In this document: positions 34,002 through 42,589 of the stretch, piece by piece
Position numbering within the stretch: the first letter of the stretch is position 1
How the letters are laid out: every line of letters starts with the position of its first letter
NCBI GenBank assembly: GCA_035548515.1
Contig: DASZSW010000029.1
Span: 37,931 to 101,930 of the forward strand
Source: DASZQY01 sp035548515
GTDB lineage: Bacteria > Pseudomonadota > Alphaproteobacteria > Rhizobiales > Kaistiaceae
Direction: 5' to 3'
DNA length: 64,000 nucleotides
Program-made: the position numbers and the translations under genes
The notes under the pieces: model-generated
Database searches by the model: none
What the model was told of the DNA's origin: nothing
What the model saw: only the letters and a program-made list of their open reading frames with translations

Positions 34002-37000
34002 ATGCCGAACGTGCTTGCCGGAAAACTCGGGTTGCTCGACGACGACACCAAGCGCGAGGACAAGCTGCTGCGGCTGACCGCCGATCTCGCCAGTAAGATT
34101 CTGACACCGCTCGGCGCTGAGCTGTCGTGGCGCTACTCCGAGGCCGACCTCGACGCCAAGACGGCGCTCGCCGCGGACTGGCGGCAGTGGCCGCTGTTCA
34201 CCCCCCGCACCGTGTGGAGCAAGAAGCAGGGCCACACGTGGTTCGCCGGCGAGACCGTGATACCGGCGGCCGGCAAAGGGCAGACCGTGGTGCTCCGCAT
34301 CACGTCGCAATGGCAGGACCGGCCGGGAACGACGGATCCGCAGTGCCTCGCCTATCTCGACGGCGAAACGGCGCAGGCGATCGACGGCAACCACACCGAT
34401 ATCGTGATCGCCCGGAAAGCTAGGCCGGGCGCAACGCGCACTTTGATCGTCAACGCCTTCACGTTCTTCGACCGCCCGCTGGTCGGCTTCAAAGCGGAAT
34501 ACTTCGTCCGCAACGAGCGGATCGAGAAGCTGTACTACGACCTGCAAACGCCGCTTGAGGTGGCGATCCGCCTCGCGCAACACGACGCACGCCGCCACGC
34601 CATCCTCGGCCTCGTCGAGAAGGCGCTCCGCGCCCTCGATCGCCGCGGCATGCCCGACGACGAGTCGCTCGCCGCAGCGGAGAAGATCGCGGCGGAAATC
34701 TATGCGCTGGAGGACACCGAGGTGCAGCCGACGGTGACTGCCGTCGGCCACACGCATCTCGACGTCGGCTGGCTGTGGCGCGTAATGCACACACGCGACA
34801 AGACAGGGCGGAGCTTCGCCACCGTACTGGCGCTGATGGACGAGTATCCGGACTTCGTCTTCATGTACAACCAGTCGGTCCTCTTCGATCACCTGACACG
34901 CGATTATCCCGAACTGTGGAAGCGCGTGAAGGAGCGTGTGAAGGCGAAGCAGTTCGAGATCGAAGGCGCGATGTGGGTTGAGCCCGACGTCAACATCGTC
35001 TCGGGCGAGTCCTTGGTCCGGCAGATCATGCGCGGCCGCCGCTTCCACATGGAGCATTTCGGCGTCACGCCGAAGGTCGTATGGCTCCCGGATACCTTCG
35101 GCTACTCCGCCAACCTGCCGCAGGTGATGGCGCGGTCGGGCCTTGAATATTTCATCACGTCGAAGCTGTCGTGGAACGACACCGATCGGCATCCCTACGA
35201 CACATTCTTCTGGCGCGGCATCGACGGCACGACGATCAAGGCGCAGCTGCTGACGGCGCAGAAGTTCGAGAGCGAGGCGATCTTCACTACCTACAATTCC
35301 GATCTCTCCGTCAGCGAGGTGATGGGCGCCTGGAAGCGTTATGAGCCGAAGTCCGTCAACGACGAGGTGCTGATCTGCTACGGCTACGGCGACGGCGGCG
35401 GCGGGCCAACGCGCGCAATGGTCGAGCGCGGCATGCGGCTCCAGAAGGGCATCCCCGGCGCACCGAAGGTGAAGCTCGAAGGCATCGTGCCGTTTCTCGA
35501 CCGCCTCGGGAAGCGCATGGCCGCGAACGAGCAGAAGTTCCCGGTATGGAACGGCGAACTCTACCTCGAGTACCACCGCGGCACGCTGACTTCGGTCGCC
35601 AACAACAAGGCGAACAACCGCCGCGCCGAGCGCCGGCTGCGCGAGCTGGAATACCTGAGCGCAGTGGCGACGGTGCTGAAGCCGGGCACGCCCTACCCCA
35701 AGGAGACGCTGAACCAGTTCTGGGAGCTGGTGATGGTCAACCAGTTCCACGACATCCTGCCCGGGACCTCGATCTCCGAAGTCTACGCAGACTCCGATTC
35801 CGAATACGCGACGATCTTCTCGACGCTCGATTCGGCCAACGGACCGTGGCAGTCAGCGGCGCGTGCGATCGCGGCGCCCAAGCCAGGCGAGTTCAAACTG
35901 TTCAACTTTGCCGGCCAGGACCGCCGGCGCGCGCTGGTCTTCGTTCCGGGCCTGTCGGCGGACGCCGCGATCTCATCCGACGGCGCGACCCTTCCGCTGC
36001 AGAAGCTCGTCGCCGCGGACGGATCGACGGGCTTCGGCGCTCAGGTACCCTTGATCCCGTCCCTCGGCTGGACGACCGCACGCGTATCCGACGGCAAAGC
36101 CTCTGCGCCAGCGACGACGCTGTCCGTTTCCGCCCGCCATCTGGAAAATGCCGAGCTCAAAGTCGCGCTCGACGCGGCAGGCGAGCTCACCTCAATCTAC
36201 GACAAACAGGCAAAGCGCGAGCTGCTCAAGCCGGGCCAGGCGGCCAACCGACTGATCGCCTACGAAGACAAGCCGATGAAGTGGGACGCCTGGGACATCG
36301 ACGCCTATTTCCACGAGCAATCGTGGCCGCTGGCCGACAGCCAGGCGAAGATCGACGTAGTCGAAAGCGGCCCTTACCGCGCCGCCATCCGGATCGAACG
36401 AACCTACGCCGCCTCGCGCATAGTGCAGATCGTATCGCTGGAGGAAGGCGCGCGGCAGGTCGAATTCGATAGCCACGTCGACTGGCACGAACGACAGACG
36501 GTGCTGAAGGCGCTGTTTCCGTTGGACCTCAACGTCTCGGAAATCCGCTCCGAGATTCAGTTCGGCCACGTCAAGCGGCCGACCCACCGCAACACGTCAT
36601 GGGACCGCGCCCGCTTCGAGGCGAGCATGCAGCGCTGGGTGGACATCAGCGAAGCCGATTTCGGCGCCGGACTCATCAACGACAGCAAATACGGTTACGA
36701 CGCCGTCGAAAGCATGGTGCGTTTGACGCTGCTGCGCGGCCCGACGTTTCCGCACCCAGCGGCCGACATCGGCGAGCATCGCTTCCGCTACGCCCTCGTG
36801 GTCCATCGTGGCGTCTCGGATCTGGAGCGGGTCGTCCGCGCTGCCGAGCGCTTCAACAACCGGATCGCCGTCATTGGCGACGCGACCACGCGCGCTTCGG
36901 GCGTCGCCGCCAATGATTCATTCTCATTCGCTGCCGTCGATAGCGACTACGTGTCCCTTGAGACCGTAAAACTCTCCGAGGACGGCAAATGCCTCGTGCT

Positions 37001-37190
37001 ACGCGTCTTCGAGCACGCCAATCGCCGGGCAACCGCCACAATCCGTTTCGGCATCCCGATCGAGTCGGTGCGAACAGCCAACCTGATGGAGGAAGCGCAG
37101 TCTTCGCTTCCCGTATCCGACGGAACCGTGGTTTTGGAGCTCAGGCCGTTCGAGATCGCGACTCTGCTGATCACGCCGGCCCCAACTTGA
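34002..37190 (+). CDS. alpha-mannosidase, glycoside hydrolase family 38
   Basis: A 1062-residue cytosolic (no signal peptide) GH38 enzyme that releases mannose from alpha-mannosides. The catalytic domain shows VGHTHLDVGWLW (zinc ligands His252 and Asp254) and WLPDTFGYSANLPQ with Asp364, the nucleophile and zinc ligand. HDILPGTSISEVY marks the end of the catalytic part, and the C-terminal beta domains run from about 620 to 1060. The start 34002 has ggggtg upstream and lies 4 bp after the permease gene. Context predicts hydrolysis of an imported mannoside. The domain order and length match bacterial and fungal class II mannosidases. Confidence 0.95.
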   Translation: MPNVLAGKLGLLDDDTKREDKLLRLTADLASKILTPLGAELSWRYSEADLDAKTALAADWRQWPLFTPRTVWSKKQGHTWFAGETVIPAAGKGQTVVLRITSQWQDRPGTTDPQCLAYLDGETAQAIDGNHTDIVIARKARPGATRTLIVNAFTFFDRPLVGFKAEYFVRNERIEKLYYDLQTPLEVAIRLAQHDARRHAILGLVEKALRALDRRGMPDDESLAAAEKIAAEIYALEDTEVQPTVTAVGHTHLDVGWLWRVMHTRDKTGRSFATVLALMDEYPDFVFMYNQSVLFDHLTRDYPELWKRVKERVKAKQFEIEGAMWVEPDVNIVSGESLVRQIMRGRRFHMEHFGVTPKVVWLPDTFGYSANLPQVMARSGLEYFITSKLSWNDTDRHPYDTFFWRGIDGTTIKAQLLTAQKFESEAIFTTYNSDLSVSEVMGAWKRYEPKSVNDEVLICYGYGDGGGGPTRAMVERGMRLQKGIPGAPKVKLEGIVPFLDRLGKRMAANEQKFPVWNGELYLEYHRGTLTSVANNKANNRRAERRLRELEYLSAVATVLKPGTPYPKETLNQFWELVMVNQFHDILPGTSISEVYADSDSEYATIFSTLDSANGPWQSAARAIAAPKPGEFKLFNFAGQDRRRALVFVPGLSADAAISSDGATLPLQKLVAADGSTGFGAQVPLIPSLGWTTARVSDGKASAPATTLSVSARHLENAELKVALDAAGELTSIYDKQAKRELLKPGQAANRLIAYEDKPMKWDAWDIDAYFHEQSWPLADSQAKIDVVESGPYRAAIRIERTYAASRIVQIVSLEEGARQVEFDSHVDWHERQTVLKALFPLDLNVSEIRSEIQFGHVKRPTHRNTSWDRARFEASMQRWVDISEADFGAGLINDSKYGYDAVESMVRLTLLRGPTFPHPAADIGEHRFRYALVVHRGVSDLERVVRAAERFNNRIAVIGDATTRASGVAANDSFSFAAVDSDYVSLETVKLSEDGKCLVLRVFEHANRRATATIRFGIPIESVRTANLMEEAQSSLPVSDGTVVLELRPFEIATLLITPAPT

Positions 37191-37240
37191 GGCGGCGCTA
37201 CAGCTAGCGGCCTGATTCATGCCGGTATTGACGAGACCAA

Positions 37241-37291
37241 TGGTGCCGCGGAAGGGACTCGAACCCCCGACCCTCGCATTACGAATGCGAT
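37241..37291. repeat. left attachment repeat (attL)
   Basis: These 51 bp are identical to 63286-63336, the 3' two-thirds of tRNA-Thr(CGT) from the anticodon arm through CCA. The identity stops on both sides, as expected for an integrase-generated duplication. Confidence 0.95.
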
Positions 37292-37357
37292 TTCACCCCA
37301 GAACATGAGGTCGCATACCAACTCAAAAAGCTAGCATTTCCAAGCCGTTTGCGTACC

Positions 37358-38563
37358 ATGGCGGAACATAGAGTACCCCTCAACGCGCAACAAATCGGTG
37401 CCAAATCGGTGCCAAAGTTTACGCTCACTGATATCGCTATCAAGCGCCTTCCCGCCCCAGCGGGCGGGACCCGTGCGTATTGGGACAGCAACACGAAGGG
37501 TCTAGCGCTACGGATCTCGCCTGGCGGTACGAAGACCTTCATCGTCCTCATTGGCAGCGGACGCAGACACGCGCTCGGACGCTATCCCTCACTTTCACTG
37601 TCGGATGCGCGGACCGAAGCCAAACGCCTCCTGGCGGAGAAGACCCTCGGTAAAATCCGACCAACGCGCGTCGCCTTTGACGACGCCAAAGTCGAGTTCC
37701 TTGCCGAGTGCGAGCGCAAGAACAAACCTCGCACGCTCTTCGACTACACGCGTCTGCTGAAGAAGGGCTTTTCGTTCGCGAGAACCCCACTAGCCGACAT
37801 CACCCCGCAGAAGGTTCGATCGGCAGTGAACCGTCTCGCGTACGCTCCCGCGGAACAAAACCATGCTTTTGTTGTGGGCCGCGCGTTCTTCCGTTGGGCT
37901 GTCCGACAGCGCTACATCGACACCTCGCCGATGGAGCACATGACGCTTCCCGCGAAGCCGGGAACACGCGACCGCGTGTTGTCGGATCACGAACTCGCCG
38001 CAGTCTACAAGGTGGCCACCAAATTTCCGTATCCGTTCGGTACGATCGTCCAACTGCTCATCCTCACCGGGCAGCGCCGGGGCGAAATCTGCGCGCTCAA
38101 GTGGGATTGGATCGGGGATGACACCCTCACGCTTCCGGGTTCCCTTACCAAGAACAAGCGCCCCCACACCTTCCCGCTAGGCGACACCGCCCGCGCGGTG
38201 ATGGAGAGCCTCCCTCGGCGTAGTGATTACTTGTTTCCGGCCAGCCGCGAGCACGTCAGAGGCAAGCCCACGAGCGTCTTCAACGGCTGGCCAAAGGCCA
38301 AGCGCGAGTTCGACTTAGCCGTCCAGGGAAGGGCAAAGAAATCCCCGGTCGCGCCTTGGACACTCCACGACCTTCGCCGCACCTTTGCCACCAATCTCGC
38401 GGCGCTCGGCACTCCCATCCAAGTCACCGAGAAACTCTTGAACCACATCTCGGGCACCGTTTCCGGCGTGGCAGCGATCTACAATCGCCACACCTACATG
38501 GATGAAATGCGCGCCGCCGTCGCTGCGTGGGAAGCCCGGCTTCAAACCCTGATCGCTTCCTGA
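37358..38563 (+). CDS. tyrosine recombinase integrase (P4/DUF4102 type)
   Basis: Site-specific recombinase of about 400 residues that should integrate and excise the island at tRNA-Thr. The N-terminal DUF4102-type arm-binding domain (LTDIAIKRLPAPAGGTRAYW) is followed by a core-binding domain. The catalytic domain has Arg in LILTGQRRGEI, LHDLRRTFATNL (H-x-x-R) and Tyr in VAAIYNRHTY. The first ATG is at 37358; a TTG at 37349 is also in frame. Two tandem 11-bp repeats lie inside the first codons, so the true start may be further on. It sits 66 bp inside the left repeat. Confidence 0.92.
   Translation: MAEHRVPLNAQQIGAKSVPKFTLTDIAIKRLPAPAGGTRAYWDSNTKGLALRISPGGTKTFIVLIGSGRRHALGRYPSLSLSDARTEAKRLLAEKTLGKIRPTRVAFDDAKVEFLAECERKNKPRTLFDYTRLLKKGFSFARTPLADITPQKVRSAVNRLAYAPAEQNHAFVVGRAFFRWAVRQRYIDTSPMEHMTLPAKPGTRDRVLSDHELAAVYKVATKFPYPFGTIVQLLILTGQRRGEICALKWDWIGDDTLTLPGSLTKNKRPHTFPLGDTARAVMESLPRRSDYLFPASREHVRGKPTSVFNGWPKAKREFDLAVQGRAKKSPVAPWTLHDLRRTFATNLAALGTPIQVTEKLLNHISGTVSGVAAIYNRHTYMDEMRAAVAAWEARLQTLIAS
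37393..37414. repeat. putative integrase arm site, left
   Basis: Two tandem copies of aatcggtgcca. The same two-copy block, in the same orientation, is at 63226-63247, close to the other end. Repeats of this kind near both ends are typical integrase arm-binding sites. Here they fall within the integrase reading frame. Confidence 0.6.
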
Positions 38564-38635
38564 TACCTTAGGTTGCCCACTGGTGCGGCTTTCGCAACTG
38601 GGGCGTCGCGATGCTCCCTCACAAGGGAGAGTCCG

Positions 38636-38863
38636 ATGGCTCAGTTCCAAAAACAGGTCGTATCGAAGAAGGAGCTCAAGACAGTCTGTGGCATCCCGTA
38701 TTCGCCGCAGCACATCCAGCGACTGGAGAATGCAGGCCGATTCCCGAAACGGATAAAGCTGGGCATGAACCGGGTGGCGTGGCTGCTGACTGAGGTGGAA
38801 GCGTGGATCGACGAACGCATTGCTCAACGCGATGCAATCATACCCACTGACACTTCCTTCTAA
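38636..38863 (+). CDS. AlpA-family excisionase/regulator
   Basis: A 75-residue winged-helix DNA-binding protein of the AlpA/MerR-like type: SKKELKTVCGIPYSPQHIQRLENAGRFP, then RVAWLLTEVEAWIDERI. This is the classical P4-AlpA arrangement. Such proteins direct excision by regulating or assisting the adjacent integrase. The ATG at 38636 follows caagggaga; the upstream in-frame part has no support. A strong terminator lies 10 bp after the stop. Confidence 0.85.
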   Translation: MAQFQKQVVSKKELKTVCGIPYSPQHIQRLENAGRFPKRIKLGMNRVAWLLTEVEAWIDERIAQRDAIIPTDTSF

Positions 38864-38873
38864 AGGGGTACGG

Positions 38874-38905
38874 GGGACCGGGTGTGCATACCCGGTCCCT
38901 TTTTT
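38874..38905 (+). terminator. Rho-independent terminator after the AlpA gene
   Basis: Ten-bp perfect stem gggaccgggt / acccggtccc with a 6-base loop, followed by six T residues. Confidence 0.92.
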
Positions 38906-39572
38906 GTGTTCAACTAAATTAAGCTATGTGTGTTCTTGTATGTTCAGCAATGGTATAGTATAAAAGTCAATTCCTATAGCTTATATGCGAGACCGGCCGG
39001 ATGAAACGGTGGGTGAACCATGATATCACCGGGTGAGTACTTGCTAAGTGCTTGAAAGGTAACGCCCCCGCGTCGGGCGTACCCGCCCGACCTCGCGCCT
39101 TTCTGGTCGCCTGCATATTGGTCTAACGGTCCTGGTCGATTGGCTCCCACGAACCGCCGCGCTTGTGCGCGGCGGTTCGTCCTTGAGTCACAGGGTTTGA
39201 AGCAGGGGATAATAGTGGCCACCAGACCCTGACGGATACTGGCCGGATAAACGCGCGAGGTCGGCCGGGTCCGCTTGGTCATGACAGCTCAAAACAGCGT
39301 CATCGGGCAACGACCATTTTCCAAAGCCGACGCGGGGGCGAAGCGAGAAACGGCCGACAGAAAATTTGCGAACCGTTGAAAACGAGAAATCTGGAAACGG
39401 CGAAACCGAAAAATGGCAATTTCAAAAACGGTCAATTTCGCAATCGACAAATCTCGCCAGAAACGGAATCCGAATTCTGCCGCACACCATTTCCAGTCAT
39501 CGGTCGAAGTCGGTTTCGTTCGAGCAGTGATCGCGCGCCGCCGGGGACAAACAAACATGCGCTGTCGCGACA
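38906..39572. other. structured non-coding region, possible ncRNA or transfer site
   Basis: No convincing gene. An AT-rich start holds an extended -10 promoter (tggtatagt, 38951-38959) pointing right. Downstream are two perfect hairpins: gtcgggcg/cgcccgac at 39072-39091 and a 14-bp-arm, 4-base-loop stem at 39149-39180. From 39300 the sequence is G/A-skewed (gaaa-rich) with only spurious frames. It could be an RNA gene or, given the mobility genes, an oriT-like region. Confidence 0.4.
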
Positions 39573-39914
39573 CTATTTCCGGATTAGATAGCTGTCGCGT
39601 TTCTTGCCCTGCTTCTCCAGAGCGGCGAGCCATTTCGGCGCGAGGCCCCTGCCCGCCCAGAGTTCGCCATTCGGACCCTTGTACTTGGGAGCCGCTTTGC
39701 GGCCCTTCGCCGGGTTGGGGCGTTTTGCGGCACCCCGTCGGGCGGACCCGTTTGATTTGGGAGATCGCCCGGCTTCAAACTTGCCGAGGGCGTCAATTTT
39801 TGCCTGCAGTTCATCCCGCTCCATCGCGATCTTTCCCGACAGAGCAGTTTCAATTTCGTCGCGCAGTCGGACCAAGTCGGCGACCGACAAGTGTTTCAAA
39901 TTAATCTTCGGCAT
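39573..39914 (-). CDS. H-NS family nucleoid-associated protein
   Basis: A 113-residue protein. The N-terminal oligomerisation helix (LSVADLVRLRDEIETALSGK) is followed by a basic linker (GSARRGAAKRPNPAKGRK) and a C-terminal DNA-binding motif YKGPNGELWAGRGLAPKWL, the Y-x-x-P-x-G-x-x-W-x-G-x-G H-NS core. A ribosome binding site (gagagg) precedes the ATG. Island-borne H-NS-like proteins usually silence AT-rich foreign DNA, and this one may silence the AT-rich secretion locus next door. Confidence 0.88.
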   Translation of the reverse strand: MPKINLKHLSVADLVRLRDEIETALSGKIAMERDELQAKIDALGKFEAGRSPKSNGSARRGAAKRPNPAKGRKAAPKYKGPNGELWAGRGLAPKWLAALEKQGKKRDSYLIRK

Positions 39915-40296
39915 GTGTCCTCTCGGAGGCGATGAACTGACGACGGCGCGCGCCGAGCGCGGTGGAAAGATGCGCGCTGGCTTGCGACCGCTAACGAGTA
40001 TAGCCGCCGCAGTAGCCGGTCACGAGGGTTTCTCAAGGCGTTCGGTACGACGAATCTCATTCCGCTGTCTGAACTAATGGTTGCGCGACCCGTCTCGCGC
40101 CCGTCAAGGCAACCTCTTCGAGGCGCCTGCGGCGGCCTTGACCGGCTTGGTCGGTCCCGCCCACGCTGATCGCGTGCCGGCTCCGCAGAACAGTGCCTTT
40201 ATGCCTCACCACAGAACATAACGGGGCTCGACCCAAGGGCGCGTTTGACCAACCCACAATTGCAGAGTTTAGTAGAAGGTGGTCGGGGGGGCTGCC
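39915..40296. other. gene-free interval with the tpsB promoter
   Basis: No gene is seen over most of this interval. At its right end is a sigma70-type promoter: ttgacc (40245-40250), 17-bp spacer, tttagt (40268-40273). The predicted transcript would begin near 40280 and carry a gggggg ribosome binding site before the GTG at 40297. Confidence 0.55.
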
Positions 40297-42564
40297 GTGG
40301 GGAAGTGGTTGCGTTGCGTGGTCGGGGTGGGGTTTGCGGTTCTGAGCCTTTCGGAGGCCTCCGCAGCGCCGCCGATTCCCTCAAGCGAAGAGCCTGGCCG
40401 CCAGCAACAGCGGTTCCTTGAACAGCCGGCGCCAAAGGCCAAGCCCGCCGGTTCAGTTATTTCATTGCCGACCGCCGAGGCCCCGCCGGGCGCAGCATCG
40501 ATCACCCTTGTCGTCAACGACATTCATATCGTGGGAGCGTCCGTCTATTCCGCGGCCGAACTCCAACCTCTCTACATCGGGATTGTAGGTCATCAGGTTG
40601 CGCTCGCTGCAATCTACGACCTCGCGCAGAAGATCACGGCCAGGTACGGCAAGGATGGGTATGTTCTATCGCGCGCGATCGTACCGCCGCAGGATCTCGA
40701 TCCGAAGGGCGCGGTTGTCACCATTCGCGTCGTCGAGGGGTACGTCGACAGGGTCGAGTGGCCACCATTGCTCCAGCCCTATCGCGACTTCTTCTCAGAC
40801 TACGCCGCGAAGATCACCGCCGAGCGCCCCGCCAATATAAAGACGATCACACGCTACCTGCTACTCGCCGGGGATCTCCCGGGGATTGGTGTGACTTCAA
40901 CCTTCACGGCGTCCACCGACAACAGCGGAGCCTCAACGTTAGTTGTGAAGGCGACAGAGAGACCTCTCAATGTCGACGCGCGGATCGATAACCGCGGCAC
41001 TGAGGCCAGGGGTCCATGGGAGTTCCTGACCAGTGCGACAATCAACAATCTGTTTCGTCAGCACGAAGCCTTCACCGCTACCTATGCAGCTGCGGTTGAA
41101 ACCAACGAGCTTCAATACGTGGCCCTTGGCTACCGTCAAGTTCTGAGTAGCGAGGGTCTGACAACCTTCGCTGATGGTAACTACAGCTGGGGTAGGCCCG
41201 GGACCGCGCCGCTGGTCGCGCTCGACTTCGCATCGCAAAGCTTGTCTGCCGATGCGGGTTTGAGCTTCCCGGTACTCCGCAGCCGCGAAAAGAATCTCAC
41301 CCTCGCCGGCCTCGTTTTTCTGTCGAACGATGAGGGTGACATTCTTGCGACTCCTAACACCGTCGATCGACTTCGCGGCGTTCGGCTCAAGGCCGACTTC
41401 GATTCTGCAGACAGCCTCAACGGCGCCAACCAGGGCAGCGTGGTTTTCAGTCGAGGCATCGAAGGGCTTGGAAGCACTGAAAACGGTAGTCCGCTCGCCT
41501 CCAGGGCGAACGGCCGGGTCGACTTCGCCAAGATTGAGGGGACGGTCAGCCGTGTGCAACCCGTGACCGGTGCGTTTTCTGTTCGCCTGGCCGCGCAGGG
41601 TCAGGTCGCGTTTACGCCCTTGCTGGCCCCGGAGGAGTGTGGATACGGCGGCAAGGAGTTTGGCCGTGCGTTCGACCCGTCGGAGATTACGGGCGACAGC
41701 TGTCTGTCGGTCAATGCCGAAGTTCGATACGACCTGCCCGACGCGCCCAATCCGTTTTTCAATCAAGGCCAGATTTATGCCTATTTGGACTACGGTGCAG
41801 TCGAGAGGCTCGCGCCTACTTCCGGCGTTCCATCAACTGATACGGGTGCGTCGGCGGGAGTAGGCCTTCGTCTCGCGCGGACAGGGGTGTGGATAGCCGA
41901 AGTGTCAGCCGACAAGCCGATCAGCGGTCGGGCTGACGGCGGGTGGCGTTTTTTTGCGACTTTAAGCACGCCCTCTTTGGCATCGGCTGCTGCCCAATCG
42001 ATCGGCACGAACGTGAAGGCGACAGATTTCTCATGGCGAGGTCCCTATCTCGGGGTGCAGGCGGGCTACGATTGGAGTCACGCCGTCGCCACGTCGGCCG
42101 GAATGGCGTTTCCAGCTGACACCGCCGGCGGGCTCCTGGGCCTCTACGGCGGCTACAATTTTCAAAGCGGCCACCTCGTCTACGGCATTGATGGGACAAT
42201 CAATCTTGACTCCACCAGAGGTTCGTTCGCGGGCGTGCCCACCGCCAACTCCAGCGGCAGCACGTGGAAGGGATCGCTACGCGGTCGCCTGGGTGTCGGC
42301 AGCGGTAACATTCTGGCCTATGCGACAGCGGGTCTGACAGCCGCGAACTGGCAGATCGTCGTCAACCCCGTTTTCGCGGAAGATGCCCAACTGGGATGGA
42401 CCGTTGGGGGTGGTGTGGAACTCGCCCTCGCCCCACATCTCACAAGTCGGATTGACTACACGTTCGAGAGGTACAGTACCTTCAACGAGGTCGTGATGGG
42501 CATGGTCGTACCGACTCAAGTGGCAGCACAGACAGTGACTGCAGGTATCGCTCTAAAGTATTAG
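40297..42564 (+). CDS. TpsB (ShlB/FhaC) translocator fused to an Omp25-like barrel
   Basis: A 755-residue outer-membrane protein. After a signal peptide ending at about SEASA come a linker, a POTRA domain (about residues 68-150, VVNDIHIVGASVYSAAEL to VEGYVDRV), and an FhaC-type barrel. The barrel has the loop-6 motif GGKEFGRAFDP near residue 455. This makes it the partner translocator for the TpsA encoded 26 bp downstream. The last 180 residues (DFSWRGPYLGVQAGYDW to the terminal KY) form a complete Omp25/Omp31-type small porin barrel with ...GYNFQ..., GWTVGGGVE and a terminal hydrophobic strand. A second barrel on a TpsB is highly unusual. GTG at 40297 has a ribosome binding site; GTG 40279 is an alternative. 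Confidence 0.9.
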   Translation: MGKWLRCVVGVGFAVLSLSEASAAPPIPSSEEPGRQQQRFLEQPAPKAKPAGSVISLPTAEAPPGAASITLVVNDIHIVGASVYSAAELQPLYIGIVGHQVALAAIYDLAQKITARYGKDGYVLSRAIVPPQDLDPKGAVVTIRVVEGYVDRVEWPPLLQPYRDFFSDYAAKITAERPANIKTITRYLLLAGDLPGIGVTSTFTASTDNSGASTLVVKATERPLNVDARIDNRGTEARGPWEFLTSATINNLFRQHEAFTATYAAAVETNELQYVALGYRQVLSSEGLTTFADGNYSWGRPGTAPLVALDFASQSLSADAGLSFPVLRSREKNLTLAGLVFLSNDEGDILATPNTVDRLRGVRLKADFDSADSLNGANQGSVVFSRGIEGLGSTENGSPLASRANGRVDFAKIEGTVSRVQPVTGAFSVRLAAQGQVAFTPLLAPEECGYGGKEFGRAFDPSEITGDSCLSVNAEVRYDLPDAPNPFFNQGQIYAYLDYGAVERLAPTSGVPSTDTGASAGVGLRLARTGVWIAEVSADKPISGRADGGWRFFATLSTPSLASAAAQSIGTNVKATDFSWRGPYLGVQAGYDWSHAVATSAGMAFPADTAGGLLGLYGGYNFQSGHLVYGIDGTINLDSTRGSFAGVPTANSSGSTWKGSLRGRLGVGSGNILAYATAGLTAANWQIVVNPVFAEDAQLGWTVGGGVELALAPHLTSRIDYTFERYSTFNEVVMGMVVPTQVAAQTVTAGIALKY

Positions 42565-42589
42565 AAGCGGAGAGGTCAGCGGGACAGTG

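Noticed and set aside
38974..39282. 102-residue minus-strand frame in the structured island interval
   Set aside because: Arg-rich, without a start signal or homology to anything I recognise; the region is better explained as non-coding with hairpins.
39289..39904. Two overlapping frames between the AlpA and H-NS genes
   Set aside because: One is opposite the H-NS gene for half its length and both look compositionally random; no ribosome binding site.
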